Shown here: positions 11,164-21,492 of the stretch, piece after piece | Position numbering within the stretch: the first letter of the stretch is position 1 | How the letters are laid out: each line of letters starts with the position of its first letter | Source of the DNA: Yponomeuta sedellus | Taxonomy: Eukaryota > Arthropoda > Insecta > Lepidoptera > Yponomeutidae | Direction: 5' to 3' | NCBI GenBank assembly: GCA_934045075.1 | Contig: OW203749.1 | Coordinates: 6,595,558-6,659,557, forward strand | DNA: 64,000 nucleotides | Program-made: the position numbers and the translations under genes | The notes under the pieces: generated by a model | Database searches by the model: none | Told to the model about the DNA's origin: nothing | What the model saw: only the letters and a program-made list of their open reading frames with translations

Positions 11164-11519
11164 TATTTTTATTTTTAATGCACCAACCCGTGCTAAGGAC
11201 AATTTTAAAAAGCCTATTTAGAGGCTAAAAATTCCACCCATGCCGGAATGGTATAACAATGTGGGTACAGTGATATCATTCCGATGTAAAACCTAACTGC
11301 AAAGTAGGTAGTCGGGGCTGTAAGTGATGCAATTTACTTAAGCCAGATGTCGCTGCCTGTACGTAATACAGAGAATAGTGTAAAGAGGTTCGAAATTTCA
11401 CTGATGCCGGTGAGTCACCCATTGGCTCAGTTGGAAAGAGCGCTGGCACGGATAGCCAGAGGTCGCGGGTTCGAATCCCGGCATGGGTGGAATTTTAAGC
11501 CTCTAAATAGGTTTTTACG
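11164..11519 (+). mobile_element. tRNA-Ile-like SINE with inverted 5' arm, copy G1
   Basis: The left arm (TGCACCAACCCGTGCTAAGG to CCACCCATGCCGG) is the complement of the family's own 3' tail. The body then runs GCGATATCATTCC-type sequence into a tRNA-like domain at about 11418-11489 (TTGGCTCAGTTGG A box, GGTTCGAATCC B box, CTGGC/GCCAG anticodon stem). It is flanked by near-identical 10-bp repeats (AAGAACATAC at 11154-11163, AAGAACACAC at 11520-11529), as expected of retroposition. Confidence 0.8.
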
Positions 11520-11551
11520 AAGAACACACAAAAAAAGCCAATTTGAAATTA

Positions 11552-11657
11552 CTACCTCCACCGACCCGGACTTGGCCCCCGTGGTGGAGTACGGCCTAAC
11601 CTTCCTGCGATGGAGGAAGAGACCTGTGCCCTAGCAGTGGGGATATACAAGGGTTGA
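11552..11657 (+). mobile_element. 5S-like SINE, 3' fragment
   Basis: CCTCCACCGACCCGGACTTG through CCTAGCAGTGGGGATATAC and GGGTTGAT. It is 5'-truncated and lies directly downstream of the G1 SINE. Confidence 0.75.
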
Positions 11658-12940
11658 TTTGATATATTGATACTTATTGAAATTATTACGTTCAAACCTA
11701 TGTTACTTAAAATTACTGAAATAATTTTGTTTCGTTGCGTTTTGTGTATGCATTTAACTATGTAACTTATCATTATCAAATAAATACAACCTTATTCCAG
11801 TAACTACATAAACTGAAAAAAAAAATTAAAAGAAAAGTTCCCTTTGAAAAAATAACATCTCGTCCAAAAATGCATCAAGTAAACAACACCGACAGTTATA
11901 AATACTTTCTCTCAAAACCCAAATAAGAAAAAAAACTGCTCGAGTGAGAGGTTTTAATTTTACGGTTTATGAACGCCGCCCGCCGATGCAACGACAACTG
12001 GGCAGTCAGCCAAACGGCCGACCACTAGACGGTGTCTGTGACGCAAGCAGCGCGCACACGCGAAATATTATTTTCAGAAGATAATTACTGGCGGGAACCA
12101 GAACTCTCTAGTTTGTCTCTAGACCTAAAATATTTTTCTTCCATACCCAATATTTTGTTTTGTTTTGAATGATTGGCTTTCCAGTTTTTGGGAAACTATC
12201 TTGTCTGTCGACGTATTAATTCGGTATACATGTACGTCCGGTAAATGTCCGGGACTACGGGTCCGGGACAAAAGTGCAAAGGTTGACAACTGCATGTCAA
12301 CCTTTGCAGTTTCGTTGCAAAGTCGTCCTAAACGTAACTGATTAGAGGACGAGAAAATGTTGATATGATGTTTACTGTACAAACCTGTTCAGATTGAGGT
12401 CGGTCAAGAATAGATTACATAACCTAAAAACTGTAACAGTCATTGAACTTTTTTTATATAAGCACTTTTATCGTATCCTCAGAATTAGATTTTTGTTTTC
12501 TGCAGCGGTAGTGGACATTAATGGACAATGGCGTTACAAGGCATTCCAGTTATGAAGTCAAAGTCATAGTTTGAGTCCAATTTGGCGCGTGTTTGTACCA
12601 CGTGATTAGAATGTCTTTTTGACAGATTATAAAAAGTATTACCTAGTAGCAGAGAAAAAACTTACCATGTTTATCTTTCTTTCAACATGGCCAATCTGAT
12701 TTTCAAAAGACATTCTTCTGTGCAACTTCGGAATTTGTGCTGGCGGTTTTGTTGTGAATTTTTCGACTTTATAAATGGAGTTTTGCGGATGAATGAAATT
12801 ACTATTTTATTTTTTTCTTAATTGCATCCTTTTCTGTATTACATCAATCCTGTCGACTGAGTTAGGTAGAGTTGAGAATACGCGTCTTTTCTTTCTGTTT
12901 GTTTCACAGATGTTTACATAATTAAAATAGAATATTTAAA
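11658..12940. other. Unassigned intronic DNA with a GC-rich patch and a hairpin
   Basis: A GC-rich patch at 11975-12065 (CGCCGCCCGCCGATGC) contrasts with its surroundings. A perfect 14-bp stem with a 6-nt loop lies at 12275-12308 (TGCAAAGGTTGACA against TGTCAACCTTTGCA). No exon is supported. Confidence 0.4.
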
Positions 12941-12966
12941 GAAAGAAAAGAAGAAAGAAAGAAAGA
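12941..12966. repeat. (GAAA)n simple repeat
   Basis: Short impure GAAA run preceding AT-rich non-coding DNA. Confidence 0.7.
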
Positions 12967-13293
12967 CATTTATTATAGCAACAAGACACATCACAGAAAC
13001 AAAAAACCACAAAATTAACACAACATGAGCACAACAGAAATTAACCAAATATACAAATAAACGAAACAAAAAACACACAAATAGCTTTCGCCTGTGGTGC
13101 GTCTAAATTGCCACAAAAGGCAGCTGACTCAGCGTTGTGCTGAGGGACTGAGCCCTCAGCGCTGATTTTCAGTCAGTGCCCGAGGTAACTGAATGGTCCT
13201 ACGAGGTGCGTGTCGTGGTGCATTTATAGGATATATGAATAGAATAGGATAGGTACACAAATATGAAAGTAAAAGGGTCGTCTTAAATACTTA

Positions 13294-13415
<122 letters not shown>

Positions 13416-14048
13416 TAGTGCTTAATATGAAAATAAATTTTATTGCCACCGATCACATTAAATCACACTCGAAGGTATTATAAACTATTAATTATATTCT
13501 TACGGTTTCATTTATGAATTCACGATCCTACAAAAACACTCCTGAGAAGATGGTCCCTAGAACTATAATTTTCAGCGTTTGAGGTGAATTTGGTATGATT
13601 TGAGTTTGGTGCAACGGTAATATAGCGGCAGAAAACTCTGTGGCCTTAAATGCTGCTTTAAGATGATTCACTTTAATAAGGAAAATTACTTTGAAAATTT
13701 TAGTTCTAGGGGAATCCTTTAATAAGGTCCGTGGTGGCATATGAAGGAAGTCATTCGCTATGTTAGCATTGAAACATCTGCTTAGTTGCCCAAAAGGAAG
13801 GACTGTACGAAAAATACTGATGTGTCATGCTAACAACCGCTGCGGATTGGCATTGGTTGAAATTGTATAGCACTCCCCTATTTGATATGGCGCCCTTGGT
13901 ACCTACCAAATGCAAAAAAAGCCAAAATGAAAAAAAATTTGTTTACAGTAACTGTCATAAGATCGATAATAGGTCGAATCGCTCGCAGCCCCGACTGCCG
14001 GAGTGATCTTAAAAGATCACGAAGGTTAGCAACTTAGGGCGCGTTCAG
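13416..14048. other. Unassigned intronic DNA
   Basis: No gene or shared repeat recognised before the family D MITE. Confidence 0.4.
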
Positions 14049-14346
14049 AGTGCTAAGTGCGAGTTTGACAGATCCAATCGAATAACTTTACTACCGCGTT
14101 AATCGAGTAGTGAGTATGAGTAAGTTAACCGTTCGAACTGGCAAAACGCTGTCACAGTACAACTCGCACTCGCGTTTATTAGTGTTTTGGCTGGTAAACG
14201 TGTTCACTTCTCAACGTAAACCATTACAACTCGCACTCAGCAATTTTAATTTCCATACTTGTCGCTAGGTGGCGCTTCCTCAATGCCATAGAAATATGAG
14301 TTTACGTTAACGCGATCGAGTAGTTAAAAAACTCGCACTAAGCACT
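14049..14346 (+). mobile_element. CAG-target MITE, family D, copy 1 (298 bp)
   Basis: Terminal inverted repeats AGTGCTAAGTGCGAGTTT and AACTCGCACTAAGCACT are flanked on both sides by CAG. The interior has GATCCAATCGAATAAC, TACCGCGTTAATCG and GTCGCTAGGTGGCGCTTCC. It lies inside a 5S-like SINE: flanks GCGTTCAG and CAGTGCATGG match the uninterrupted SINE order seen in the reverse complement of about 49230. It is non-coding; the transposase source is unknown. Confidence 0.85.
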
Positions 14347-14550
14347 CAGTGCATGGATTGGTGACCGTTTATGACTAACGCTAGTGGCATTTTTCCGAGC
14401 GGTTCCGTGCTTCGCAGCTTCGCAAGGCACGTTAAGCAGTTGGTGCCGGCCGCCGAAAATGGAATTGAATTGAAATTTGCCCCCCCTGGTAGAGTATCGC
14501 CTATACCTTCCTCAAAGAAGAGACCCGTGCACCTCGGTGGGGACATAATC
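14347..14550 (+). mobile_element. 5S-like SINE (variant subfamily), interrupted by MITE D
   Basis: GGTGACCGTTTATGACTAAC, GGCATTTTTCCGAGCGG and GTTAAGCAGTTGGTGCCGG, then a diverged 3' part (CCTTCCTCAAAGAAGAGACC, GGTGGGGACATAA). It belongs to the subfamily seen at 48868-49301 and 58140-58740. Confidence 0.7.
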
Positions 14551-14813
14551 AAAGCGCATAACCCGACACGTAATAGGCCGGTTTTTTTCTTAAATGAATC
14601 GTGATACAGCGAAGAGCCATTAGTCAACAACGGACCTCGAAGGCCATTGACAAATCAACGAGAGAATTTCACAGTGTTGAAATGAATCATACTAGATACA
14701 TCGGCACCACAGACCAATTGAAGCAATTTAGCCGCGATCACAGTTTAATTGGAACCAATGAAGAGTATGTGAACCGACGAAAACAATGTCGACAGAGGGT
14801 TGTCGTACCTAGG

Positions 14814-15045
14814 TACAGTCTGTTAGCTTTTAGAATATACCTCGGGCTCTAGAGTAGGCTTCGGTTTTCGCCAATTTTCGCCGGTTTTCGTACTGATAAT
14901 CGAGTTCTGATTTCGAAATTAAGTGTCATTTTAGTTCTGATTTCGAAATTAAGTGTCATATTAGTTGCGATATTTCTATTACACGAATATATCCGACTCC
15001 ATCCGATAGTAGCCGAGGTATATTCTAAAAGCTAACAGACTATAC
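14814..15045. mobile_element. Foldback MITE, family A, copy 4 (compact, intact)
   Basis: Both arms are present: GTACAGTCTGTTAGCTTTTA at the left and TAAAAGCTAACAGACTATAC at the right, with about 45 bp of extended complementarity. The interior has a duplicated TTCTGATTTCGAAATTAAGT unit (14905-14960). This is the cleanest copy for defining the family. Confidence 0.8.
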
Positions 15046-15112
15046 TGGGTTATGAAATCGGGTTTGGCCCGGCGCGAATGAGGTGCGAAATCACGTTACA
15101 CTATGCTTTGCG

Positions 15113-15168
15113 GCTCCGCTGCTTCGCAAGGCACGTTAAGCAGTTGGTGCCGGCTGCCGCCGGTAGAT
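15113..15168 (+). mobile_element. 5S-like SINE, middle fragment
   Basis: Short piece with GCTTCGCAAGGCACGTTAAG and CAGTTGGTGCCGGCTGCC. The remainder of the element is missing. Confidence 0.55.
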
Positions 15169-15170
15169 GG

Positions 15171-15350
15171 CATTTTTATTTTTCTCTCCGTAAGAACCAT
15201 CCTCATACTACAAAAAATATTCTAAAAAAAGAATTAGGGAAATCGGTTGAGCTGCTCTCGAGATTTGCGCTTACCAACACATTCAGCCACTCATTTTTAT
15301 ATTACAGATAAAAGTACGACGATAGCCTGACGACGACGACGACTTCACTT
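15171..15350 (-). repeat. Dispersed repeat H plus RTE-like tail
   Basis: TCTCTCCGTAAGAACCATCC, GAAATCGGTTGAGCTGCTCT and CGAGATTTGCGCTTACCAAC recur at 44690-44840 and inverted in tandem at 56190-56548. It is followed by GATAGCCTGACGACGACGAC, the RTE tail motif. Confidence 0.6.
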
Positions 15351-15510
15351 ATAAAATGTATAAGTCTAAGTTTCAGAGGGTAGAAAATATACTCCTTTTA
15401 AGCTTTGCACAGCTATTAGAGAATATATAGACTTGGCTAGAGCGTTATGTTACGATATAATTATTACTTTGTGTACAAAAGTCAGATTTTAGCGAAAATC
15501 GATTAGTCTT

Positions 15511-15897
15511 AAGGCCTTCGCAGACGAGGGTCTAACCCCCGGGTACATTTTTGTCCGTCGATATGGATTTCTTATAAATTGTATCGAATAACGCACTCGA
15601 AGGACTAAAAGTACCCTGTACAACAAGTCCCTCAAGTTACCGAGGACATCAAGAGACCGGAGTGGACAAAACTTCGGTGTTTTCTTTTAAAACGCCTTTT
15701 CTTTTACAAATTCATGTAAATTAGAAGACAATGTAATCTCAGAATATTTGCTTCCATGCACTCTTCACTAAATTCAATCCAGGGAACAAAATGACCGCAA
15801 ACCGTAGGCGTTGAGTCCGCGTCAAGAACTCGGAGGATTTTTTTTACGATTCAGGGACTTTTGTCCCTCGGGGACAGAGTCTCTCGTCTGCGCAGTA
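15511..15897 (+). mobile_element. Foldback element, family I (GACGAGGG ends)
   Basis: The ends AAGGCCTTCGCAGACGAGGG and CTCTCGTCTGCGCAG are mutually inverted. The interior has GTCCGTCGATATGGATTTC, GTATCGAATAACGCAC and CGTAGGCGTTGAGTCCGCG. Other copies lie at 46278-46722 (inverted) and 31044-31297 plus 37885-37945 (split by the Gypsy element). Confidence 0.7.
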
Positions 15898-15928
15898 CAG
15901 GACGGCCGACACTGTACGGATTGTATTC

Positions 15929-16243
15929 TTTTAATGCACTAACTCGTGCTAAGGACAATTTTATAAAAACCTATTTATATCATGTGGGTACAGCGATATC
16001 ATTCCGATGTAAAATCTAACTCCAAATTAAGGTACTCGAGGCTGCAAGTGATGCAAATTACTTTAGCCAGATGTTGCTGCCTGTACGCAATACAGTGAGT
16101 ATTGTAAAGAGGTTCGAAGTTTCACTGATGCCGGGAAGGCCCCCATTGGCTCAATTGGGAGAGCGCTGGCACGGTTAGCCAGAGGTCGCGGGTACGAGTC
16201 TCGGCATGGGTGAAGTTTTTTGCCTCTAAATATGTTTCTAAAA
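15929..16243 (+). mobile_element. tRNA-Ile-like SINE, copy G2
   Basis: Inverted-tail start (TGCACTAACTCGTGCTAAGG), body GTACAGCGATATCATTCCGA, and tRNA-like domain with a CTGGC/GCCAG stem and a degenerate B box (GGTACGAGTCTCG). It ends in GCCTCTAAATATG. The damaged B box suggests an older copy. Confidence 0.75.
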
Positions 16244-16247
16244 GACT

Positions 16248-16599
16248 GTACAGTACTACACATCATAAAAGTCCCTTCGGGAATCTACGTTCGCGCAGAC
16301 CAGGAAGAAGTGTAACGAAAGTACCCGAAGCTACATAAGTACATTCAACATTATCTTTAACCGATACGGTTAAGGTGCAGAATTGATTGCCGCAGTAGCG
16401 CTACCTATTTCGCTCACGCTAATATTGCCAAACGAATAGTCACCTGCATCGATGACGTTGAATCAACCAATAGCAACAAAGGCGCGCGGCCTGCCATAAA
16501 ATAAAACTATCTGATTGGTCGATCAACTTGCCGCACATCCAAAATTTGGTCATCTGCGCAGGTACATCCGCGAGACTTATTTCTTGTGTAGCACTGTAC
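16248..16599. mobile_element. MITE, family J, copy 1 (352 bp)
   Basis: Termini GTACAGTACTACACA and TGTGTAGCACTGTAC form a 15-bp inverted repeat with one mismatch. The interior (AACCGATACGGTTAAGGTGC, ATTGATTGCCGCAGTA, ATCCGCGAGACTTATTTC) is shared at high identity with 47769-48090. It is non-coding. Confidence 0.8.
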
Positions 16600-17785
16600 G
16601 AAGTTTTGATTTAATCTAACCATCAAAGCAGCAATGAACAGTCAGTGATGTTTTTGTTCCGAAATACGTATAGGCTACTTTAAGGCGTCCTTCACAGCAG
16701 CAAAACAAGCGAGTCACTCTCATTAATCGGTCACGGCTTTCGCGTTTAGAATTCCGTTCGCTTCGTTTCTCATACGGTAAAACAGGGCCGAATTTAGGGC
16801 AGGGAAACAGCCCGGGGCCTCCAATGTGAGAGGGACCTAACTAGCGCTACCAATGGAATAAAATTGATATACTTACCCTCAACATTATTTTCTAACAATA
16901 TTCGAATATACAATAGTCGAATGTTATGTTGTTTATCCTATTTGTAAATATTAATTTGTTTAATTGTTGTTGTGCGTGTAGTGCACTATGAATACAATGT
17001 CTTAAACATAATGCTAATCAAAACGTGTGTCTAAATAGGATGTTTTATATCTATGTAATTAAAAAGCTGCTTGTATTTATAACCCTCTTCCTATCGTAAG
17101 TTTTAATAGGTTCATATAACCGATCTGGAAACGTGTCTACCTAAAGTTAATTTAGCCTAGGAATAAAATACACTGGGCAATAGTATGTAAGAATTCATGT
17201 GAATAAAGAACATTTAAAACAAACAATCAAACAATGGAATACAAATCATAAATTTAAATCAATTTATTTCAACGTAAAGAATTTACATTCTGTTTGCTGA
17301 ATGTCAATGTACAATGTAAAATGTAAGCCGCCGCCTTCGGGCCGTATTGTAATGGAGAAAAAGGCAGCGGTGAAATATAAATACAACGACTCCACTCTGA
17401 CCATCATTTCTCAAATCATCTTAAAACCAAATACATCAGTTGCCATATGTAATCCTAATAAGATTTCATGATTGCCATTAACAACCCTAAATGCCAAAGC
17501 ATTAGTCAAATATTTTTTTTTATAATACGTTTTTATCTAAATGTGAACATGAGAAATCATAACAACTGTAATAACTATTTTTAGAACCAACAGTCTAGAA
17601 CCTAGGATCAACAATCTAGGACGTCAATCGATTTCCGCCAAAAACGGCCGCTTTTCGCGAAAATCGATTACAGTCCTAGAATATTTATACTACATTCTAG
17701 GCTGTATGTTCCAAAAAAGTTATGATTTTTATACCATTGGTGGCTTTAGTTAGAGCTCGTAAGCACCTTAATGCCGAAGCTATGA
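16600..17785. other. Unassigned intronic DNA
   Basis: No supported gene. A run near 17590-17700 with repeated CTAGAACC/CTAGGA units and CGATTTTCGCGAAAA-like palindromes is noted, but it matches no other repeat in the window. Confidence 0.35.
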
Positions 17786-18190
17786 GCGGTGGTAGAGGAG
17801 CGGTAGACCACCGATTTCTCAATCGGGAGGTTGTGGGGTTTGTACCGGCTTTTACCAATGACTTTATTTTCTAAGTTATATACATTCGCGGAGTTATAGT
17901 AGCAATACGACTTGCTAATGGTGAAGACATCATTATTATAATACTTTATTGTACACGAAACGTTGAACAGGCCATAACTTAATAAAACGTTACATAAATA
18001 ACATGTACAAAGGCGAGCTTATCTCTGTAAGAGAGTGAGAAAACCGTGAGGAAACCTGAGTGCCTGAGGTGTTCAACTACGTCAGCGCGTGAAATTGCCA
18101 ATCCGCGGTGGGCAAGCTTAGTACTCAAGCCCACACTCTCTATTTCTGAGAGAATGCCTGTGCCCTTCAGTGAAATGTATAAGCCTCATA
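17786..18190 (+). mobile_element. tRNA-derived SINE interrupted by a LINE tail
   Basis: Head GAGCGGTGGTAGAGGAGCGG with B-box remnant and body TTTTACCAATGACTTTATTT and TAGTAGCAATACGACTTGCT. From about 17935 to 18040 an inserted LINE-type end (ACTTTATTGTACACGAAACG, AAAGGCGAGCTTATCTCTG) splits it. The SINE resumes at GTGAGGAAACCTGAGTGCC. Confidence 0.7.
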
Positions 18191-19088
18191 GGGTTCATAA
18201 AAAATGCCGGAACTATTTTGTTTTTCCCCATGGAGCCAATTCTCAGTTTATTAGCAAACAATTAATACGTATACGACCCCAAGGCGTAGGACTTGAATTC
18301 TACATTAAAATGTTGAACAATAGCCAATTATGATTATGACATTATTGCACCTCAAAGCGTGCGAAATTTATTAGCAAATTTGCGCATACGACTTTGTGAG
18401 AATACCTGGGAGGCCATCTCACTTCATTAGCAAATAATTCGTATACGACTCTTAAGGCTTATGACTTGAATTCCACATAAAAAGTCGAGCGACAAGCAAA
18501 ATCTGTGTCCAGAACGCAATGCTAGATTGAATTCGAATCAAAAAAATACAATCATGTCTAATGACTGTGTTGCGTTAGTTGATCTTATTTTTATATGCGA
18601 CAAATGTCTAATCTTTCGAATATTTCGTGTCTACGCTACGCTTACAATTCGTGTTTACTGCTAGTTACTTGAAAAGTTATAATAATCCAGATAAATTAGT
18701 AAGTGAAATTTGGTACAATGCAACAATTTAGTTAAATACAATTTGGTTAAATGGAACAAAAAAGATAAAACCATACCGCGATGCGCGATGCACACAGCGC
18801 TATCTAGTGAGATCAACTTAAACTAAAAATATAGAACTAAACAATTCGCATGGGCGAGGATCGGCGGCTGAGAGGGCACCCACACTTCTGAATCCGACTC
18901 TGCGGTAAATAATGGAACATTGTAATGGCACGTTTTTCGTACACAAATAGCGCTTTTGTTTAAACTGTATTTTGTCATGTGAAGGCGATGCTAAGGTGAT
19001 TGATTACTTACTAAACTACGTAAATATAACGGTTTTGCTATAAGAATAAATATTTCTTTATTAGCTTCGTCTCCACGTAATCGATTCA
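18191..19088. other. Unassigned intronic DNA
   Basis: Contains two diverged direct copies of AATTCTCAGTTTATTAGCAA / TCACTTCATTAGCAAATAAT-type sequence (about 18235-18330 and 18415-18490), suggesting a local duplication. No gene is seen. Confidence 0.35.
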
Positions 19089-19292
19089 TTTTTAAAAACC
19101 TATTTAGAGGCTCAAAATTCCACCCATGCCGGGTTTCGAACCCGCGACCTCTGGCTATCCGTGCCAGCGCTCTTTCCAACTGAGCTAATGGGTGACCCAT
19201 TAGCCACCTATTAGCTCAGTTGGAAAGAGCGCTGGCTCCTTAGCAAGGTCCTTAGCACGGTCCTTAGCACGGGTTAGTGCATTAAAAAAAAA
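19089..19292. mobile_element. tRNA-Ile-like SINE, head-to-head foldback copy G3
   Basis: A reversed tRNA-like domain (about 19125-19200) is joined almost directly to a forward A-box half (TTAGCTCAGTTGGAAAGAGC, 19211-19230), giving a hairpin centred near 19200. The right side shows a stuttered CCTTAGCACGG repeated three times before GGGTTAGTGCATT. Confidence 0.8.
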
Positions 19293-19424
19293 GAGAATAA
19301 TCGAATTATTGTGAAACTAACGTTGACGTTCATTGAGAAAACATTTATATATATTTTTTTATGTTTTTTTGTTTACGTTGGTAATCAACGAATACCTTTT
19401 CTACGTAACCTACAAACGTCCTAC

Positions 19425-19600
19425 TTCAGGGCATAGACCTCAGATGCGAGTATGGGCTTGATTACGACGCGTGCCCACCGCGAGTAGGCAATTTCAAGCG
19501 CTGAGCTTTTGGAACGCCTCGTATACTTAGGTTTCCTCACGATGTTTTCTTTCACAGTTAACGAGTGGCATTGCTACAATAACTTCACGAACGAATCCCT
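19425..19600 (-). mobile_element. tRNA-derived SINE tail fragment (minus)
   Basis: CCACCGCGAGTAGGCAATTT, GGTTTCCTCACGATGTTTTC and ACAGTTAACGAGTGG correspond to the reverse of the SINE body. The tRNA head is missing. Confidence 0.6.
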
Positions 19601-19797
19601 TACGCCTTATTCGGACGGCTTTGCGGCCACAATCCGTAATCGCGTGGCCTCCCTGATGAGCAGAATTCGTGGCAGTCCCATCGGCATCCTGGGGCTGTTA
19701 AATGATAGGGCGGATAGCCGGTTTTTGAAGCACCACTCCAAGGAGCATTTAAATTAATTTATTATGTAAAAAAACAAAAAACGTTATCTTATGGTAT

Positions 19798-20571
19798 CTT
19801 AAAAACCTATTTAGAGGCTAAAAATTCCACCCAAACCAGAGGTCGCGGGTTTGAATCCCGGCATGGGTGGAATTTATAGCCTCTAAATAGGTTTTTAAAA
19901 TTGTCCTTAGAACGGGTTAGTGCATTCAAAATAAAAATAGTATAATCATTTGGGTACAGCGATATCATTCCGATGTAAAACCTAACTGCAAAGTAGGTAA
20001 TCGGGGCTGCAAGTGATGCAAATTACTTCAGCCAGATGTCGCTGCCTGTACGTAATACAGAGAATAGTGTAAAGAGGTTCGAAATTTCACTGATGCCGGT
20101 GAGTCACCCATTAGCTCAGTTGGAAAGAGCCCTGGCACGGATAGCCAGAGGTCGCGGGTTCGAATCCCGGCATGGGTGGAATTTTTAGCCTCTAAATATG
20201 TTTTTAAAATTGTCCTTAGCACGGGTTAGTGCATTAAAAATAAAAATAGTATAATCATGTGGGTACAGCGATATCATTCCGATGTAAAAACCTAACTGCA
20301 AAGTAGGTAGTCGGGGCTGCAGTGCAAGTGATGCAAATTACTTCAGCCAGATGTCGCTGCCTGTACGTAATACAGAGAATAGTGTAAAGAGGTTCGAAAT
20401 TTCACTGATGCCGGTGAGTCGCCCATTAGCTCAGTTGGAAAGAGCGCTGGCACGGATACCCAGAGGTCGCGGGTTCGAATCCCGACAGGGGTGGAATTTT
20501 TAGCCTCTAAATAGGTTTTTAAAATTGTCCTTAGCACGGGTTAGTGCATTAAAAATAAAAATAGTATAATT
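19798..20571 (+). repeat. Tandem array of the tRNA-Ile-like SINE (about 2.5 units of 315 bp)
   Basis: Three successive tRNA-like 3' halves (CGCGGGTTYGAATCCCG) occur at about 19847, 20153 and 20469. Two complete 315-bp bodies (GTACAGCGATATCATTCC to TAGTGCATTAAAAATA) run head-to-tail; the GCTGCCTGTACGTAATACAG landmark recurs at 20041 and 20356. A complete cloverleaf can be drawn: CCCAT/ATGGG acceptor, GCTC/GAGC D stem, CTGGC/GCCAG anticodon stem, CGGG/CCCG T stem. Confidence 0.85.
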
Positions 20572-20728
20572 ATTGTATCTTACTAACATAGACTAAGCTC
20601 GTACTATCAGCTCTATGGATTTGTTTATCCGAATTAAACGTATAATAATAAATAATTATTCTAATACAATCACGTGTTTACTTCCACTGTTGGTCGGTTA
20701 TTTCGGGAATGGCAAGGTCGGTACCCGC

Positions 20729-21086
20729 TCGTAGCCTAGGCGAACCGAGTGATTGGAAACAATCACGTGGTTAAGCAACACAGGCGCGGTAAGGTACGGG
20801 ATGGGTGAGCGTCCCGTGACTACCGCTAGTGGCATTTTTCCGAGCGCTTCCGTGCTTCGCAAGGCACGTTAAGCCGTTGGTGCCGGCTGTCATATAATGG
20901 CAGTCGTTAAGCCATGTCAGAGGCCTTATGGGCGGCTTGATAACTTCTGACAGTAAGGCCCGCCACTGTCTTACAATCCTCCACCAACCCGGACTTGGCC
21001 CCCGTGGTGGAGTATGGCCTAACCTTCCTGCGATGTAGGAAGAGACCCGTGCCCCAGCAGTGGGGACATATAAGGGTTGATAACGT
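20729..21086 (+). mobile_element. 5S rRNA-like SINE, full length with 15-bp target duplication
   Basis: This is the type copy. Perfect 15-bp direct repeats AAGGTCGGTACCCGC (20714-20728 and 21087-21101) fix its ends at 358 bp. The head has CGAACCGAGTGATTGG, GTGGTTAAGCAAC and CGGGATGGGTGAGCG, with box A to box C spacing within one base of 5S rRNA. The body and tail have GCCATGTCAGAGGCCTTATG, CAACCCGGACTTGGCCC, CCTTCCTGCGATGTAGG, GCAGTGGGGACATATAAGGG. It has no poly(A). Confidence 0.9.
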
Positions 21087-21376
21087 AAGGTCGGTACCCG
21101 CAGCCAAGTACTCGAATGTTTCTTTTTTACCTGAGAGTCATTTTATCTGCACTAGACAGTATTATGTAAGAACTTTGGTGATTTACTGCTAGTTTTACAG
21201 GTGTATCAATAATCATAAAAAAACGGCCCAGTGCGTGTCGGGCTACGCGCAGTGTGGGGTTCCGTAGAAAGAGGGTTTTTCTATCTGCTTTAGCCTCCTA
21301 AGCCCAGCGTCCTAGAAATAGGCCATCACGAATAACTTTTTTAATTCCCACCCAATGATAGACTGTATCAATGATA

Positions 21377-21409
21377 ACTTCCTACTGTATAGAACATACA
21401 GTAGGAAGT
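21377..21409. repeat. Perfect short hairpin
   Basis: ACTTCCTACTGTAT and ATACAGTAGGAAGT pair over 14 bp around a 5-nt loop. There is no flanking U-run or gene. Confidence 0.7.
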
Positions 21410-21492
21410 CCGGAAAACTTACTGTTCCAGGTCCAATATTTTCCTCATAATTTTTTGGACAAAAACAAGAAAAATTTCTTCAAAATCTACGT

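Noticed and set aside
11418..11489. tRNA-like domains (here and in about ten other places) as functional tRNA-Ile genes
   Set aside because: All copies share SINE bodies and tails, carry the same altered anticodon loop lacking U33, and several have target duplications.
11975..12065. CpG-rich patch as a promoter of an unseen gene
   Set aside because: No downstream coding exon, initiator or TATA arrangement could be tied to it.
19798..20571. CRISPR-like array
   Set aside because: The roughly 315-bp units are head-to-tail SINE copies without short spacers, and the genome is eukaryotic.
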